From the IMG/VR virus record IMGVR_UViG_3300030380_004975, positions 1-30,996 of that record: a stretch of 30,996 nucleotides of DNA; one strand, 5' to 3'. This document shows, piece after piece, positions 13,935 to 22,531 of the stretch. Each line of letters opens with the position of its first letter. The first letter of the stretch is position 1. The DNA comes from a virus. The notes beneath the pieces were generated by a model. That model was given only the letters and a program-made list of their open reading frames with translations, was not told where the DNA came from and searched no databases. The position numbers and the translations under genes were made by a program.

Positions 13935-15371
13935 ATGCGTTATAAATTTAAATTACAGCCCTACGAGCATCAGCTTGATGCTTTGCGTGCCTCTTGGAAC
14001 AAGCAAGAATATGCTTGGTTCATGGATATGGGTACAGGCAAATCAAAAGTATTGATAGATAATTTCTGTGTTCTGTATGACAGAGGCAAAATATCTGGTG
14101 TTTTAATTATCGCACCAAAAGGTGTGTATAGAAACTGGGAACAAGGCGAGTTGCCCACACACATACCTGAACATGTTGATCATGAAACAGTATTGTGGCG
14201 ACCCAACCAAACTCAAGCACAAATACAAAAGCAAGATGCTTTGTTTGTACCTACCGAAACACTTAAAATATTTATTATGAACGTAGAAGCGTTTAGCACA
14301 CGTAAAGGTTTAGATATAGCTACACGTTTTGTAAATGCCCATACCTGTATGATGGCTATAGACGAAAGCACCACTATTAAATCTAAAGATGCTAAACGTA
14401 CAAAGAATATTGTAAAGCTCGGTAAGCAGGCACGTTACAAAAGAATATTAACTGGTTCACCTGTAACTAAATCACCTATGGATTTGTATACACAATGTGA
14501 GTTTCTTGATCCTTGGTTATTGGGTCATGGTAGTTACTACACGTACCAAAATGAATATGCAATCATACAACGCAGAAATATGGGAGCACATTCGTTTAAC
14601 CACATTGTTGGGTATAGAAACTTAGATAAATTAAACACACAGCTAGAAAAGTTTAGTTTCCGTGTACGTAAAGAAGATTGTTTAGATTTGCCTGACAAAG
14701 TATATATAAAACGTTCTGTAGAGTTGTATCCAGAACAACGCAAAATGTATGAAGAACTAAAGCAGTATGCTCTTGCTGTGCTAGAAGATGATAGTGTTAC
14801 GGCAACAACTGTTTTGACACAACTCTTACGATTACAGCAAGTTTGTTCTGGACACGTAAAAACAGATGAAGGTGAACTGCACACATTCAAATCAGCTAAA
14901 TTACCAGAGTTGCTTGATGTATTAGCTGAAACCAACAGTAAGGTAATTATCTGGGCTAACTTTACACACGATATAGTAACTATACGGTCAGCATTACAAG
15001 AAGTGTATGGTGAAGGTTCGGTGGTAACGTATTATGGTGAAACACCAAGCGAACAACGGCAAGAGGTAGTGCGTCAGTTTCAAGACCCTAAATCATCTGT
15101 AAAATATTTTGTGGGACAGCCACGTACAGGTGGGTATGGTCTTACTCTTACAGAAGCAAAAACCGTTATTTATTACAGTAATAACTTTGATTTAGCCATA
15201 CGCCTGCAAAGTGAAGACAGAGCACATCGTATAGGACAAACCAGTAAAGTAACGTATGTAGACATTGTTGCTGAAAACACAGTAGATGATAGAATACTAA
15301 AAGCACTGCGTAGTAAGATAGATATTGCTAGTCAAATACTGGCTGAAGATTATAAGAGCTGGATTATTTAA
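13935..15371 (+). CDS. SNF2-family DEAD-like helicase/ATPase
   Basis: 478 aa, the only substantial gene on the plus strand. N-terminal motor lobe: Q-motif-like LQPYEHQLDAL, Walker A MDMGTGKSKV (G33-K36-S37), motif Ia IIAPKGVYRNW, DEAH-equivalent AIDESTTIKS (D143/E144), motif III LTGSPVTKSP. C-terminal lobe: VIIWANFTHDI, motif V GYGLTLTEAKTVIYY, and motif VI SEDRAHRIGQT with the arginine finger, diagnostic of the SNF2 branch. It should translocate on duplex DNA using ATP, to remodel or clear proteins. The ribosome-binding box TAGAAAG ends only 2 nt before the ATG. Its 3' end overlaps the cysteine-rich lysis-region gene by 8 nt on the opposite strand, so the two transcripts collide tail to tail. 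Confidence 0.93.
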   Translation: MRYKFKLQPYEHQLDALRASWNKQEYAWFMDMGTGKSKVLIDNFCVLYDRGKISGVLIIAPKGVYRNWEQGELPTHIPEHVDHETVLWRPNQTQAQIQKQDALFVPTETLKIFIMNVEAFSTRKGLDIATRFVNAHTCMMAIDESTTIKSKDAKRTKNIVKLGKQARYKRILTGSPVTKSPMDLYTQCEFLDPWLLGHGSYYTYQNEYAIIQRRNMGAHSFNHIVGYRNLDKLNTQLEKFSFRVRKEDCLDLPDKVYIKRSVELYPEQRKMYEELKQYALAVLEDDSVTATTVLTQLLRLQQVCSGHVKTDEGELHTFKSAKLPELLDVLAETNSKVIIWANFTHDIVTIRSALQEVYGEGSVVTYYGETPSEQRQEVVRQFQDPKSSVKYFVGQPRTGGYGLTLTEAKTVIYYSNNFDLAIRLQSEDRAHRIGQTSKVTYVDIVAENTVDDRILKALRSKIDIASQILAEDYKSWII

Positions 15372-15906
15372 ACTTTTTGTTTAAGGAATCTACCACACTA
15401 TCAATGTTTGGTTCTGTTCCTCCTGGTTCATATTTACAGCGATATTCCATAGGACAATGCCCCTCAACAACGAGAGAGTAGGTATCATTAGCTCCTTTGT
15501 ACAAACATACCTCTTGCCCATTTTTTGCTTTCTTACGTTTATATCTTCGGCAGGTAATATATTTAGGGTCTTCACGCATACCTTTACGTATTTCTTGTTC
15601 CCATGTCCAATCACTAAATTTTTTGAAAAAGCAAGTAAAACATTGTTTTATATTGTCTGATTGTGCAATGAGTATAACACGATCTTCTTTATCTTTATGC
15701 ACACATACCCATTCGTATGTTTCTTGACCGCCCTCTTTACGTAAGGGTTCAGTTTGATAACATTCGGGTTCTTGTTCGTTACCAGTTGCCTCTGTCGAAT
15801 TGGACAAGACCGTAAACGAAAGCCAAGAGAACACCACTACCAATGATAAGAACACCGATAAGAGCGATGACACCGATAATTTTTTCTTTAAGTTTTTGCC
15901 TGTCAT
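15364..15906 (-). CDS. Secreted or membrane-anchored cysteine-rich protein in lysis cassette
   Basis: 180 aa. A basic start (MTGKNLKKK) precedes a hydrophobic helix at about 11-34 (LLSVFLSLVVVFSWL), acting as signal peptide or membrane anchor. The rest is hydrophilic and contains eight cysteines (49, 68, 89, 92, 119, 134, 151, 157), suggesting disulfides in the periplasm. There is no lipobox cysteine near the helix, so it is not an Rz1-type lipoprotein. The gene starts inside the preceding membrane-protein gene (128-nt overlap, different frame), recalling Rz/Rz1-type nesting. The ribosome-binding site is weak. Position after the lysozyme suggests a lysis or envelope role, such as a spanin-like or superinfection protein, but I cannot name a family. 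Confidence 0.72.
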   Translation of the reverse strand: MTGKNLKKKLSVSSLLSVFLSLVVVFSWLSFTVLSNSTEATGNEQEPECYQTEPLRKEGGQETYEWVCVHKDKEDRVILIAQSDNIKQCFTCFFKKFSDWTWEQEIRKGMREDPKYITCRRYKRKKAKNGQEVCLYKGANDTYSLVVEGHCPMEYRCKYEPGGTEPNIDSVVDSLNKKFK

Positions 15907-16273
15907 ATATTTCTTTTTGTCTTTGTTTTCTTATTTGCCCTTCCATACGTAATAACTCATCCCATGATGCAGTACCATATTTAAATTTTATGAACTGTTG
16001 TAATTCATAGCGTTGTTCTTCCAATTTTTTCTTAGCTGTAAACGCTTGGATAGCATCTTGTTCTATATTGCTCGTACCTTTCATAAACTTACGCACAAAC
16101 GACGGATTTTTAGCCGACTTCGCGGCATTATCAATATCACTAGCCGCTCCCATCCAACGAGATATATCGTTAGCCATCGACTCTAAATCACGTCCTGTGG
16201 CAAAAGCCTGTTTGAGAGTGTTGAAAGCCGCCGTCGCCGTACTGACAGCGGCTGATATTGTTAGTGGATCCAT
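15779..16273 (-). CDS. C-tail-anchored membrane protein, putative lysis accessory
   Basis: 164 aa. The first 130 residues are Ala/Lys-rich and helical, with a coiled-coil-like basic stretch (KKKLEEQRYELQQFIKFKYG, then QIRKQRQKEIYDRQKLKEK). A single strong transmembrane segment follows at about 132-155 (IIGVIALIGVLIIGSGVLLA). It has no signal peptide. The order lysozyme then this gene is common in marine phages, and a holin-like or spanin-like function is possible, but a classical holin would have its helix nearer the N-terminus. The ATG lies one base past the lysozyme stop. Its last 42 codons overlap the next gene, so both frames encode hydrophobic helices in the same DNA. Confidence 0.72.
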   Translation of the reverse strand: MDPLTISAAVSTATAAFNTLKQAFATGRDLESMANDISRWMGAASDIDNAAKSAKNPSFVRKFMKGTSNIEQDAIQAFTAKKKLEEQRYELQQFIKFKYGTASWDELLRMEGQIRKQRQKEIYDRQKLKEKIIGVIALIGVLIIGSGVLLAFVYGLVQFDRGNW

Positions 16274-16274
16274 C

Positions 16275-16715
16275 TCATAGAGCTTTCATTCTTTCTATAA
16301 GTCTGTTGGCTCTATTTGGTACTTGCCTTGCCCAGAGGCTATCTTTCATTTGGACAGCGGCTTCATTCCAATCTCTGTTTGTAATAGCAGATCGCATTTT
16401 ACGAAACTTTTTTAATCGGCTGTAGCCCATGTTAAACATCATATTGGCAAGTATTCTCTGACAATCCTCAGGTAAATCATCAAGATCTTTAAACAACCTT
16501 TTGCAGTCATCAATCACATCTTCAATATCTTCCCTAAATATAGCAGACACTCGTTCTGCACTGATTGCTGTGCCGACTGGCTTGCCATGTTCTTCATCAT
16601 CAGGTGTAATTAAGTGACCAATACCAAAGGTAGGATACCCCAAGTGGTCTTTGTATATTTTGTTTACACAGCCTTCATCGGCTTCTACTTCTTTTCTTAA
16701 TAATTCCATATCCAT
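16275..16715 (-). CDS. T4-type lysozyme (endolysin)
   Basis: 146 aa, the usual size for a single-domain phage lysozyme (GH24). The catalytic triad is intact and correctly spaced: Glu14 in ADEGC, Asp23 in YKDHLG and Thr29 in YPTFGIGH, the same 9 and 6 residue spacing as E11/D20/T26 of T4 lysozyme. The C-terminal lobe shows RILANMMFNMGYSRLKKF and DSLWARQVPNRANRL. It hydrolyses the MurNAc-GlcNAc bond of peptidoglycan at the end of infection. No signal or SAR segment is present, so it needs a holin to reach the wall. The ATG overlaps the preceding structural gene's stop (TAATG), with GGGAG upstream; a second Met at codon 3 is the alternative start. Confidence 0.94.
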   Translation of the reverse strand: MDMELLRKEVEADEGCVNKIYKDHLGYPTFGIGHLITPDDEEHGKPVGTAISAERVSAIFREDIEDVIDDCKRLFKDLDDLPEDCQRILANMMFNMGYSRLKKFRKMRSAITNRDWNEAAVQMKDSLWARQVPNRANRLIERMKAL

Positions 16716-18913
16716 TATCCAATACTCCCTATGCCTTGTGTTAATCGTCGGTTCGCTATGGCTTCCCCAATCGGATCGTTGGCAAACAAAGATGCAAAAT
16801 TTGTAATTCCTTTTCCCGTTTGCTGTGCAGGAGGGGGTACTGTTGTTCTTCTATCAAAAGGCAATGTTGCCTGTGAAACTTGGTTGATCGGCGGTTGTTG
16901 TGTTGTGACTGTTTGAGCAGGTTGGTCATCTACATCTAATGCTGATTGATCACCTGGAGTGGTTGCGTCGATAAGTTCATAAACACCATCTTCTTTACGC
17001 ACATCTACTAAACTGTTCAGAATATTATCTAACAATAATGTAGCACGAGTAATACGTGCGGATTCTTTTAAAGTATACATACCTTTTAACTGTGCTACTG
17101 AAGGTGCGGAAGCTAGTATTCTTGACAAATATTCATTGGTAAAAAGTGTTTGTAGAGCACCTATTGTTCTTTCAGCACCTTTTGCGGTAAGAGGAATACC
17201 AACAATAGCCGCTCTTACTTCACCTGCTTGAAATGCACCCCCCACATCACCAGACTTTACTAAGGCGTTGGTATAATAACTCATATTTTGTAAAACTTTT
17301 AGAAGGTTGGGGTCTGCTTTTACTTTACCATTTTTATCTACCTTGCCGAACAATGGCTTAAGAGCTTCGTATTTTCCACCACCTTTGTTATTTAGTGCTC
17401 GTAAAAGATCTGACATTTCAGTTGCCATAACAGAAGGATTAACACCTACTTCCCCTACAATTATGTCATCGACTTTTGTAGAGCTTTGTAGAATATTTCT
17501 AAACAATGCCGCTCTTAATTGCTCTGCCCTTTTACCATCAACACCACCATTTTCATCAATAAACTTTTGAACGGCTAAATCACCATCTGGACCTTGTGAT
17601 TTATTTATTATATAAGATAAGCCTTTTGCCGAGTTAGATGATTCTTGCTCTAAAACTTTAGTTACTGCATCACTACGTAATTGTTTATGCGTGTTTAAAA
17701 AGTTATTTGTTGCTGACCTAAAAGCAGGGTTTGGAAAAAGTTGTTTAAAGACTTTACCGCCATCTCGTTTTAATAAACCTTCAATCATTTCAACGGGATT
17801 ATCAGTGGATATAATTTCATTAATTGCAAAGGTTCTAATATCTTCATCTATCTGCTGTTTTTTCTTTGTGCCTAATTTTCCCCCAGAAAGTTTTGCCATC
17901 GTTTGTTTAAAAAACTCAAACTCTTCAGCACCAAACTCACCATTTAACACTTTTGAGGCAAGCGTTTGTGGTAATAAAGTTTTATCAGATTCTAACTCTG
18001 TGAGTAATCTGCCCAACCCATTTATACTTTCAGCTTTTTTCTTTGCCCCAAATAATTTCCCTGCTTTTTGATATTCTGTTAGGAACTTTTTACCCCCAGT
18101 CACTAACCCTTTTTTGTACCCATTTATGATTAAATCATCAAAACCCTCTAACAAATCTTTCGCCGCATCGCGACTGAATTGATCTAATCTATCATCATAA
18201 GCTAAGTTAGCCACTTGATCACGTAATGTTTTTATTTGCAAAAAAGAACTTTGTACATTCTGTAAAGATGCTTTAGTGCTAGCAGAAATATTAATTGCGG
18301 ATACTTCATCAGCAAGGTTAGGTATACGATCAAGTAAGTCCTCTAACCTTGAATCTAATTTTGTTATCGGTCCAGGAGTTCCTTTAACATCTCGTGCTAC
18401 AATAGGTTTTTTCAGCTTAGTTGCTAGTGCTTTTATTTCGCTAATATTAAAAACAACGCTCTCAGCATCAGACATAGAAAAGGCTTTTTTATACGCTTTA
18501 TCTATAGTCGCATTCAAACCATTTTTCATTTTTGTTGTGTTTTTAATTAATCGCTCTGCAGATTGTAAAACATCTTTGTTTACTGTACCATCGCCTGCAA
18601 AAAATGCTTTGCCATAACTTTCGAATAAATCATCTTTTAAAGAATCACCACGGAGGGCTAAATAAGTAAACAACTCTTGTTCACTTAAAGTATTGTAATC
18701 ACCACCCTTTGATGCCACATGTTTATCTAACCCCTCTAAAAATTTTGATTTTTGTTTCGAAACAATTTTTGGAATAACACCTGAAGTACTAGAAATTTGG
18801 TTAGCAATACCACGAACAATTAGCCTACCGTCAACTTGAGCGGCATTCAGTAAGGGCAGATAATTCTTGTGCCGATGCTTGTAGTTTCCAAGCATTTTCA
18901 GCAGGTTTACCAA
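16715..18913 (-). CDS. Large internal virion/ejection protein, likely 3' part of a frame-shifted gene
   Basis: 732 codons from a TTG at 18911-18913, though a true start there is doubtful. The first 23 residues (rich in Lys, His, Asn) look out of frame, and good coding begins near NAAQVDGRLIVRG. The body is helical and polar with Lys/Asp/Leu repeats and no enzymatic motif, typical of podovirus internal virion proteins. The C-terminal 75 residues are Gln/Pro/Thr-rich and disordered (QTVTTQQPPINQ), ending ANRRLTQGIGSIG. The 335-aa frame upstream reads smoothly into it if one base is skipped, so the two probably make one protein of about 1,040 aa. The lysozyme start overlaps its stop. Confidence 0.75.
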   Translation of the reverse strand: MVNLLKMLGNYKHRHKNYLPLLNAAQVDGRLIVRGIANQISSTSGVIPKIVSKQKSKFLEGLDKHVASKGGDYNTLSEQELFTYLALRGDSLKDDLFESYGKAFFAGDGTVNKDVLQSAERLIKNTTKMKNGLNATIDKAYKKAFSMSDAESVVFNISEIKALATKLKKPIVARDVKGTPGPITKLDSRLEDLLDRIPNLADEVSAINISASTKASLQNVQSSFLQIKTLRDQVANLAYDDRLDQFSRDAAKDLLEGFDDLIINGYKKGLVTGGKKFLTEYQKAGKLFGAKKKAESINGLGRLLTELESDKTLLPQTLASKVLNGEFGAEEFEFFKQTMAKLSGGKLGTKKKQQIDEDIRTFAINEIISTDNPVEMIEGLLKRDGGKVFKQLFPNPAFRSATNNFLNTHKQLRSDAVTKVLEQESSNSAKGLSYIINKSQGPDGDLAVQKFIDENGGVDGKRAEQLRAALFRNILQSSTKVDDIIVGEVGVNPSVMATEMSDLLRALNNKGGGKYEALKPLFGKVDKNGKVKADPNLLKVLQNMSYYTNALVKSGDVGGAFQAGEVRAAIVGIPLTAKGAERTIGALQTLFTNEYLSRILASAPSVAQLKGMYTLKESARITRATLLLDNILNSLVDVRKEDGVYELIDATTPGDQSALDVDDQPAQTVTTQQPPINQVSQATLPFDRRTTVPPPAQQTGKGITNFASLFANDPIGEAIANRRLTQGIGSIG

Positions 18914-19829
18914 ATCCTAAAGTTTGCCACCAACTTCCCCCTGCCTGTTTCAATCCTGTGACAGGATCTATGTTTGCTCCTGATATATTTCCAGCAGTAC
19001 GCTTCAAAGTTTGTATTGCTCCAGGAGCTACTTTTGCAACAAGTGCTTCAATACCAGACCATAATGCTCTATCCCCAGATAAAACTTTTGCTTTAAATTC
19101 TTCTTTGCCTAATGCTGATTGGTCTGCTAAATCATCTAAATAATCACCAACATAAGCTCCAAGGTAAGTACCTATAAAAGGACTAAAAAAACTTCCCACT
19201 ATTGCCCCTGCCGTTTGAGCAGTAGCAAAGGTTCCAGTAAATTTTCCAATATCTCCTAAAGAAAATATGTCATTATTTAAACGGTAAACACGACCATTAG
19301 GACTGGTTTGATACAAGTCGACCATCGTTTTGTCACCCACTTTGGCACTAAACAGTTTGCCCTCTGGAAACAATTTCTTAAACATGGTTTCTCTTTGTTT
19401 ACCTGCATCACGACGCATTAAACCATCGACTTGTGAAAGAGTGAGTGGTCCCTCAACTTTTGTACCTACGTAGTTAGGAACAGTTTCAAATAATACGTCT
19501 TCTACACGTTTTTTCTCTATATTGTTGCGTGTTTTGACAGCTTCAATAAGTTCTAAATCTAAGCTACCTGCCACACCATCGGCTCCTGCTATAGGTATAT
19601 CTTTATCAACAAACCCTGTGCCATCTAGATTTAAACTATCATCTATTTTTTGTTGAAAAATATCTTTGCCAATAACCTTTTCTAACTCAGGATCTTTAGG
19701 CTCTGTTTTTATTGTTGTTTCTTTAAGAGAGACCCCTCCAGGAGTTTGTAGATAGGGCATCGAAGGTAGTACGTTCAACTCTCCTTCTTTAGGTTTAATT
19801 ACAGGCATTTCTGGCAAAACGCTAGTCAT
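18831..19829 (-). CDS. Virion protein, likely 5' part of the frame-shifted ejection protein
   Basis: 332 aa from the ATG at 19827-19829 (MTSVLPEMPVIKP). This ATG overlaps the preceding stop (ATGACTAG), with GGAAAG about 11 nt upstream. A TTG three codons earlier is less likely because the ribosome-binding site would be too close. The N-terminus is Pro-rich. A Gly/Ala-rich hydrophobic stretch, GAIVGSFFSPFIGTYLGAYV, sits around 211-230 and may insert in membranes, as ejection proteins do. The ending AQELSALTECRSS appears truncated. In the +1 frame the chain would read on as ELSALLNAAQVDGRL. This suggests a +1 frameshift or an extra base between 18831 and 18919. No function is assigned beyond structural. 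Confidence 0.72.
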   Translation of the reverse strand: MTSVLPEMPVIKPKEGELNVLPSMPYLQTPGGVSLKETTIKTEPKDPELEKVIGKDIFQQKIDDSLNLDGTGFVDKDIPIAGADGVAGSLDLELIEAVKTRNNIEKKRVEDVLFETVPNYVGTKVEGPLTLSQVDGLMRRDAGKQRETMFKKLFPEGKLFSAKVGDKTMVDLYQTSPNGRVYRLNNDIFSLGDIGKFTGTFATAQTAGAIVGSFFSPFIGTYLGAYVGDYLDDLADQSALGKEEFKAKVLSGDRALWSGIEALVAKVAPGAIQTLKRTAGNISGANIDPVTGLKQAGGSWWQTLGFGKPAENAWKLQASAQELSALTECRSS

Positions 19830-20994
19830 CTTGACCAAATCTTTCCATTACATCTGCATTTTTCATTCCTTCGAATAATAATCTCATAGTGCTTATTTGC
19901 TTTGAATAATCAGGGCTACCACGACTGACCGGAGTATATCGTGTTGCGTCAACAGTAATAAATTCGCCGTTAGTAAAAGCATCTATAAACTGTTGAGCCG
20001 TATCATAATTTTGTACTAATGGGAATATTTTGCTTTGCGACACGCTTAAAGCCATTGGAGCATTATCACCAGTTTTTATACGTATAGTGCCTTCAGCTAA
20101 AGGCGTAAGACCGCCTGCCTCAGTTACTCGCCCTGCTATTTTGTCTGCCTCTTTTTTAAGTTCTTCAAGGTTTTCTGTTTCAAGTTGTGTTTTTCTGTCG
20201 TCCATAAACCGCACAACTTCTTCCCGTATATCCACCACGCTTTTATTTTCTTTGTACATACCTTGTACTTTGTTAGAAACTTCCTTGAGTATAATTTGAT
20301 TACGTTTTGCCGCTCCTGCATATATTTGATTAATAAGTTTGATTGCTTCAGGTGATTTTAGTAAGCTCGGACCGACTGTTGTAATGATTTGTATTTCTTC
20401 TCTGTTTAAGTTTCCTGGAAAGTTTTCAGCCAAACTAATTGCTATTGACTTACCTACCGAATCTAATACTTCAGCATTTATAACACTCCCACCTAAATAA
20501 TTTTCTAAAGAACCTTCAAAGGTTATATTTAAGTCCGCTAGGCGATTTTTAATGGCAGTATCCAACCCAAATTCACGAGCAAACCGTGCAACATTTGCTC
20601 TGAATTCACCAAGTTTACCTGTTCTGAAATTTTCTGAAAGAATTTGAGCTCTAGCTGAATCTGTTGCCACAGCAAAAAGACTATTTGTTTTGGTTCTAAG
20701 TTCGTCTGTAATTTTATACAGGCTTTCTGCGGCTTGTTTCTTTGCCGCTCCCATTTCATCATAAGTGCTAGATTTGGTTGTTTTTGCAGTTAAATAATCC
20801 TCTGAAGTTTTTGCTAAGAATTTTTGTTTTTCTATTTCCGCAATCTCAGGACCTGATATAGCGTTTATAGTATCAAATACTCTATCTGCTTGTTCATTCA
20901 TTATTCTTTCAAACTCAGTGTACCCACTCAATTTTCTGCCAAAAATATTAATTGTTTCTAGTCTATTTTTGTATTCTGCTGATCCAGGAGACAA
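19822..20994 (-). CDS. Internal virion protein, start unclear (probable +1 continuation of the upstream gene)
   Basis: 390 codons from a TTG at 20992-20994. This frame stays open upstream to a TAA at 21112-21114 and reads like protein (AVPTAIGLSDFEKEIASYER), yet it has no ATG, GTG or TTG there. So either the TTG is used with weak ribosome-binding sequence, or the frame is entered by +1 shift from the 480-aa gene, whose TGA is at 21089-21091. The product is helical and charged, with coiled-coil-like parts (QLETENLEELKKEADKIAGR) and no enzyme motif. It sits among putative ejection proteins. The next gene's ATG overlaps its TAG. Confidence 0.7.
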   Translation of the reverse strand: MSPGSAEYKNRLETINIFGRKLSGYTEFERIMNEQADRVFDTINAISGPEIAEIEKQKFLAKTSEDYLTAKTTKSSTYDEMGAAKKQAAESLYKITDELRTKTNSLFAVATDSARAQILSENFRTGKLGEFRANVARFAREFGLDTAIKNRLADLNITFEGSLENYLGGSVINAEVLDSVGKSIAISLAENFPGNLNREEIQIITTVGPSLLKSPEAIKLINQIYAGAAKRNQIILKEVSNKVQGMYKENKSVVDIREEVVRFMDDRKTQLETENLEELKKEADKIAGRVTEAGGLTPLAEGTIRIKTGDNAPMALSVSQSKIFPLVQNYDTAQQFIDAFTNGEFITVDATRYTPVSRGSPDYSKQISTMRLLFEGMKNADVMERFGQDD

Positions 20995-21088
20995 TAGTGC
21001 AAGTTCTTTCTTTGCTCTTTCGTAAGACGCGATTTCTTTTTCAAAATCCGATAAACCAATAGCTGTAGGTACAGCGAGACCTAAATCT

Positions 21089-22531
21089 TCATTTATAATT
21101 TCTGTAGCGTATTATCGCACCATCAAAATTGTACAGTTTAGTATCATCTTGACCTACTCTTTCTAAGGATATAGCATCAGGTAATTTTTTGTCTATTTTT
21201 TCATAATCAATTTTGAAAATATCACCATTAGGTGTTTGCATAATTTTGAATTTACTTTCAAAATTTTTGTTGCCTATATAGCTTACAATTTTTTGTGTAT
21301 TTGGGTTATATACCGCATGTTGACCATTATTCAAGTTAATGTATTCGTTTTGGAGTGATTTTTCTACTCCAGGAGCATCTTCTATTTTGTAGTTTTTGTC
21401 ACCTAACCTGCTTTTATCTACAAATACTGATCTATCGCCCACATCAATTGTTTCGTAATCAGCAGTTGGGGTATAGTCATATTCATTAACTTTTTCCCCA
21501 GTGTCTTTACTTAATACTATGACTTTTTTTATGGGTACACCATCTTGAACAACCTCTTCTGTTTTAAACTCAAAACCCTTACTGGTTGTGGAGGTTGGGT
21601 CTTTTATAATGTCATCAAGAACAGAAGCTAAAATAGAGGCTTTTGTAGTGTCGCCTTTGGCAGATGCTTGAGCCGCTCCTAATCTAGCCGCTGATTCGGC
21701 TTCAGCCGCTTTGAGTTTTGCTTGAGCTTCAGCTTGTGCTGTACCTTGTGCCATTTGCAACAAGGGGTCTGTAATCCCTTTTATGTTTTGCGGAGCTAAA
21801 ACATTGGATATTAGTTGTCCTTTTGGAGCACTCGCCACAGCTCCTGCAAGATTTAATGCGGCGATTAAAGGATTATACTTAAAACCTTTTTGAGCTGATT
21901 GAGCATATTCTCTATACGCATCTACCATTGGTTGCTGTGCAGAAGTATATCTTTGTAACAAAGTATCATATCCTGGAGCACCGCCAATATCAAACTCACT
22001 CATTACTTTTTTTACTAAGTCTAATTTTTTGTTGTATCTATCCATGGTAGGATCGGTTGAAGCCACGTTAGTAGATTGGTTATTTGTACTTGTGGTGGGC
22101 ATTTGATAATTAAAAGGGTCAGGACGACCAAACTCACCAAACATGTTTGTACCTTGTGACCGTTTTACAGGTGTTTCACCCATCGCTATACGCATGGTTG
22201 CTTCTTCTGTGCGAGGAGCCTGAGTCGTTTCTGCCATGTCCAATATAGCAAAGGTGGGTTGTAGGAGTGTAAGCACCGACTCAGGCGTTTGTTTAGCGTC
22301 GGGTTTACCTACATAACTAGCTAGCTCTGTACGACGCTCCTCCACAGACTGATTATCACCACGTAATACATTCATAATACCTTCAGGTGATTCAGCACTG
22401 TCTATACCTTTGTTTACAGCATCCATTTGACCTGCAACTTCACCAAGTCCTGATGTTATACCAACACCTTCAGCATCAGCCTGTGGCATTGCTCCTTGAA
22501 ACATTTGTCTTTGTAGAGTTGGGTCTATCAA
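21089..22531 (-). CDS. Conserved marine-phage virion protein (480 aa)
   Basis: The N-terminal 100 residues carry a pattern common in marine phage structural proteins: EGIMNVLRGDNQSVEERR, ELASYVGKPDA, then TPESVLTLLQPTF. A long Ala/Gln/Lys helix region follows (MAQGTAQAEAQAKLKAAEAE, about 245-275), typical of internal or tail-associated virion proteins. The C-terminal 170 residues are beta-rich with short repeats (VVQDGVPIKKVIVLSKDTGE, INLNNGQHAVYNPNTQK). Translation ends with AIIRYRNYK at a TGA whose context, AAA TGA A, would allow +1 reading into the following frame. The ATG overlaps the upstream stop by 4 nt (ATGA). Function is structural by neighbourhood. Confidence 0.8.
   Translation of the reverse strand: MIDPTLQRQMFQGAMPQADAEGVGITSGLGEVAGQMDAVNKGIDSAESPEGIMNVLRGDNQSVEERRTELASYVGKPDAKQTPESVLTLLQPTFAILDMAETTQAPRTEEATMRIAMGETPVKRSQGTNMFGEFGRPDPFNYQMPTTSTNNQSTNVASTDPTMDRYNKKLDLVKKVMSEFDIGGAPGYDTLLQRYTSAQQPMVDAYREYAQSAQKGFKYNPLIAALNLAGAVASAPKGQLISNVLAPQNIKGITDPLLQMAQGTAQAEAQAKLKAAEAESAARLGAAQASAKGDTTKASILASVLDDIIKDPTSTTSKGFEFKTEEVVQDGVPIKKVIVLSKDTGEKVNEYDYTPTADYETIDVGDRSVFVDKSRLGDKNYKIEDAPGVEKSLQNEYINLNNGQHAVYNPNTQKIVSYIGNKNFESKFKIMQTPNGDIFKIDYEKIDKKLPDAISLERVGQDDTKLYNFDGAIIRYRNYK

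Noticed and set aside
13935-15371. Host-derived chromatin remodeller or defence helicase (DISARM/TOTE-like) call for the SNF2 gene
   Set aside because: It is a short two-lobe motor without methylase, nuclease or PLD partners nearby; SNF2-type helicases are common in phage replication modules.
15364-15906. Rz1-type lipoprotein
   Set aside because: The cysteines start at residue 49, well past the hydrophobic helix, and no lipobox is present.
19830-19838. TTG start for the 335-codon form of the virion gene
   Set aside because: The ribosome-binding sequence is almost adjacent to this TTG, whereas an ATG three codons later is better spaced and overlaps the previous stop.
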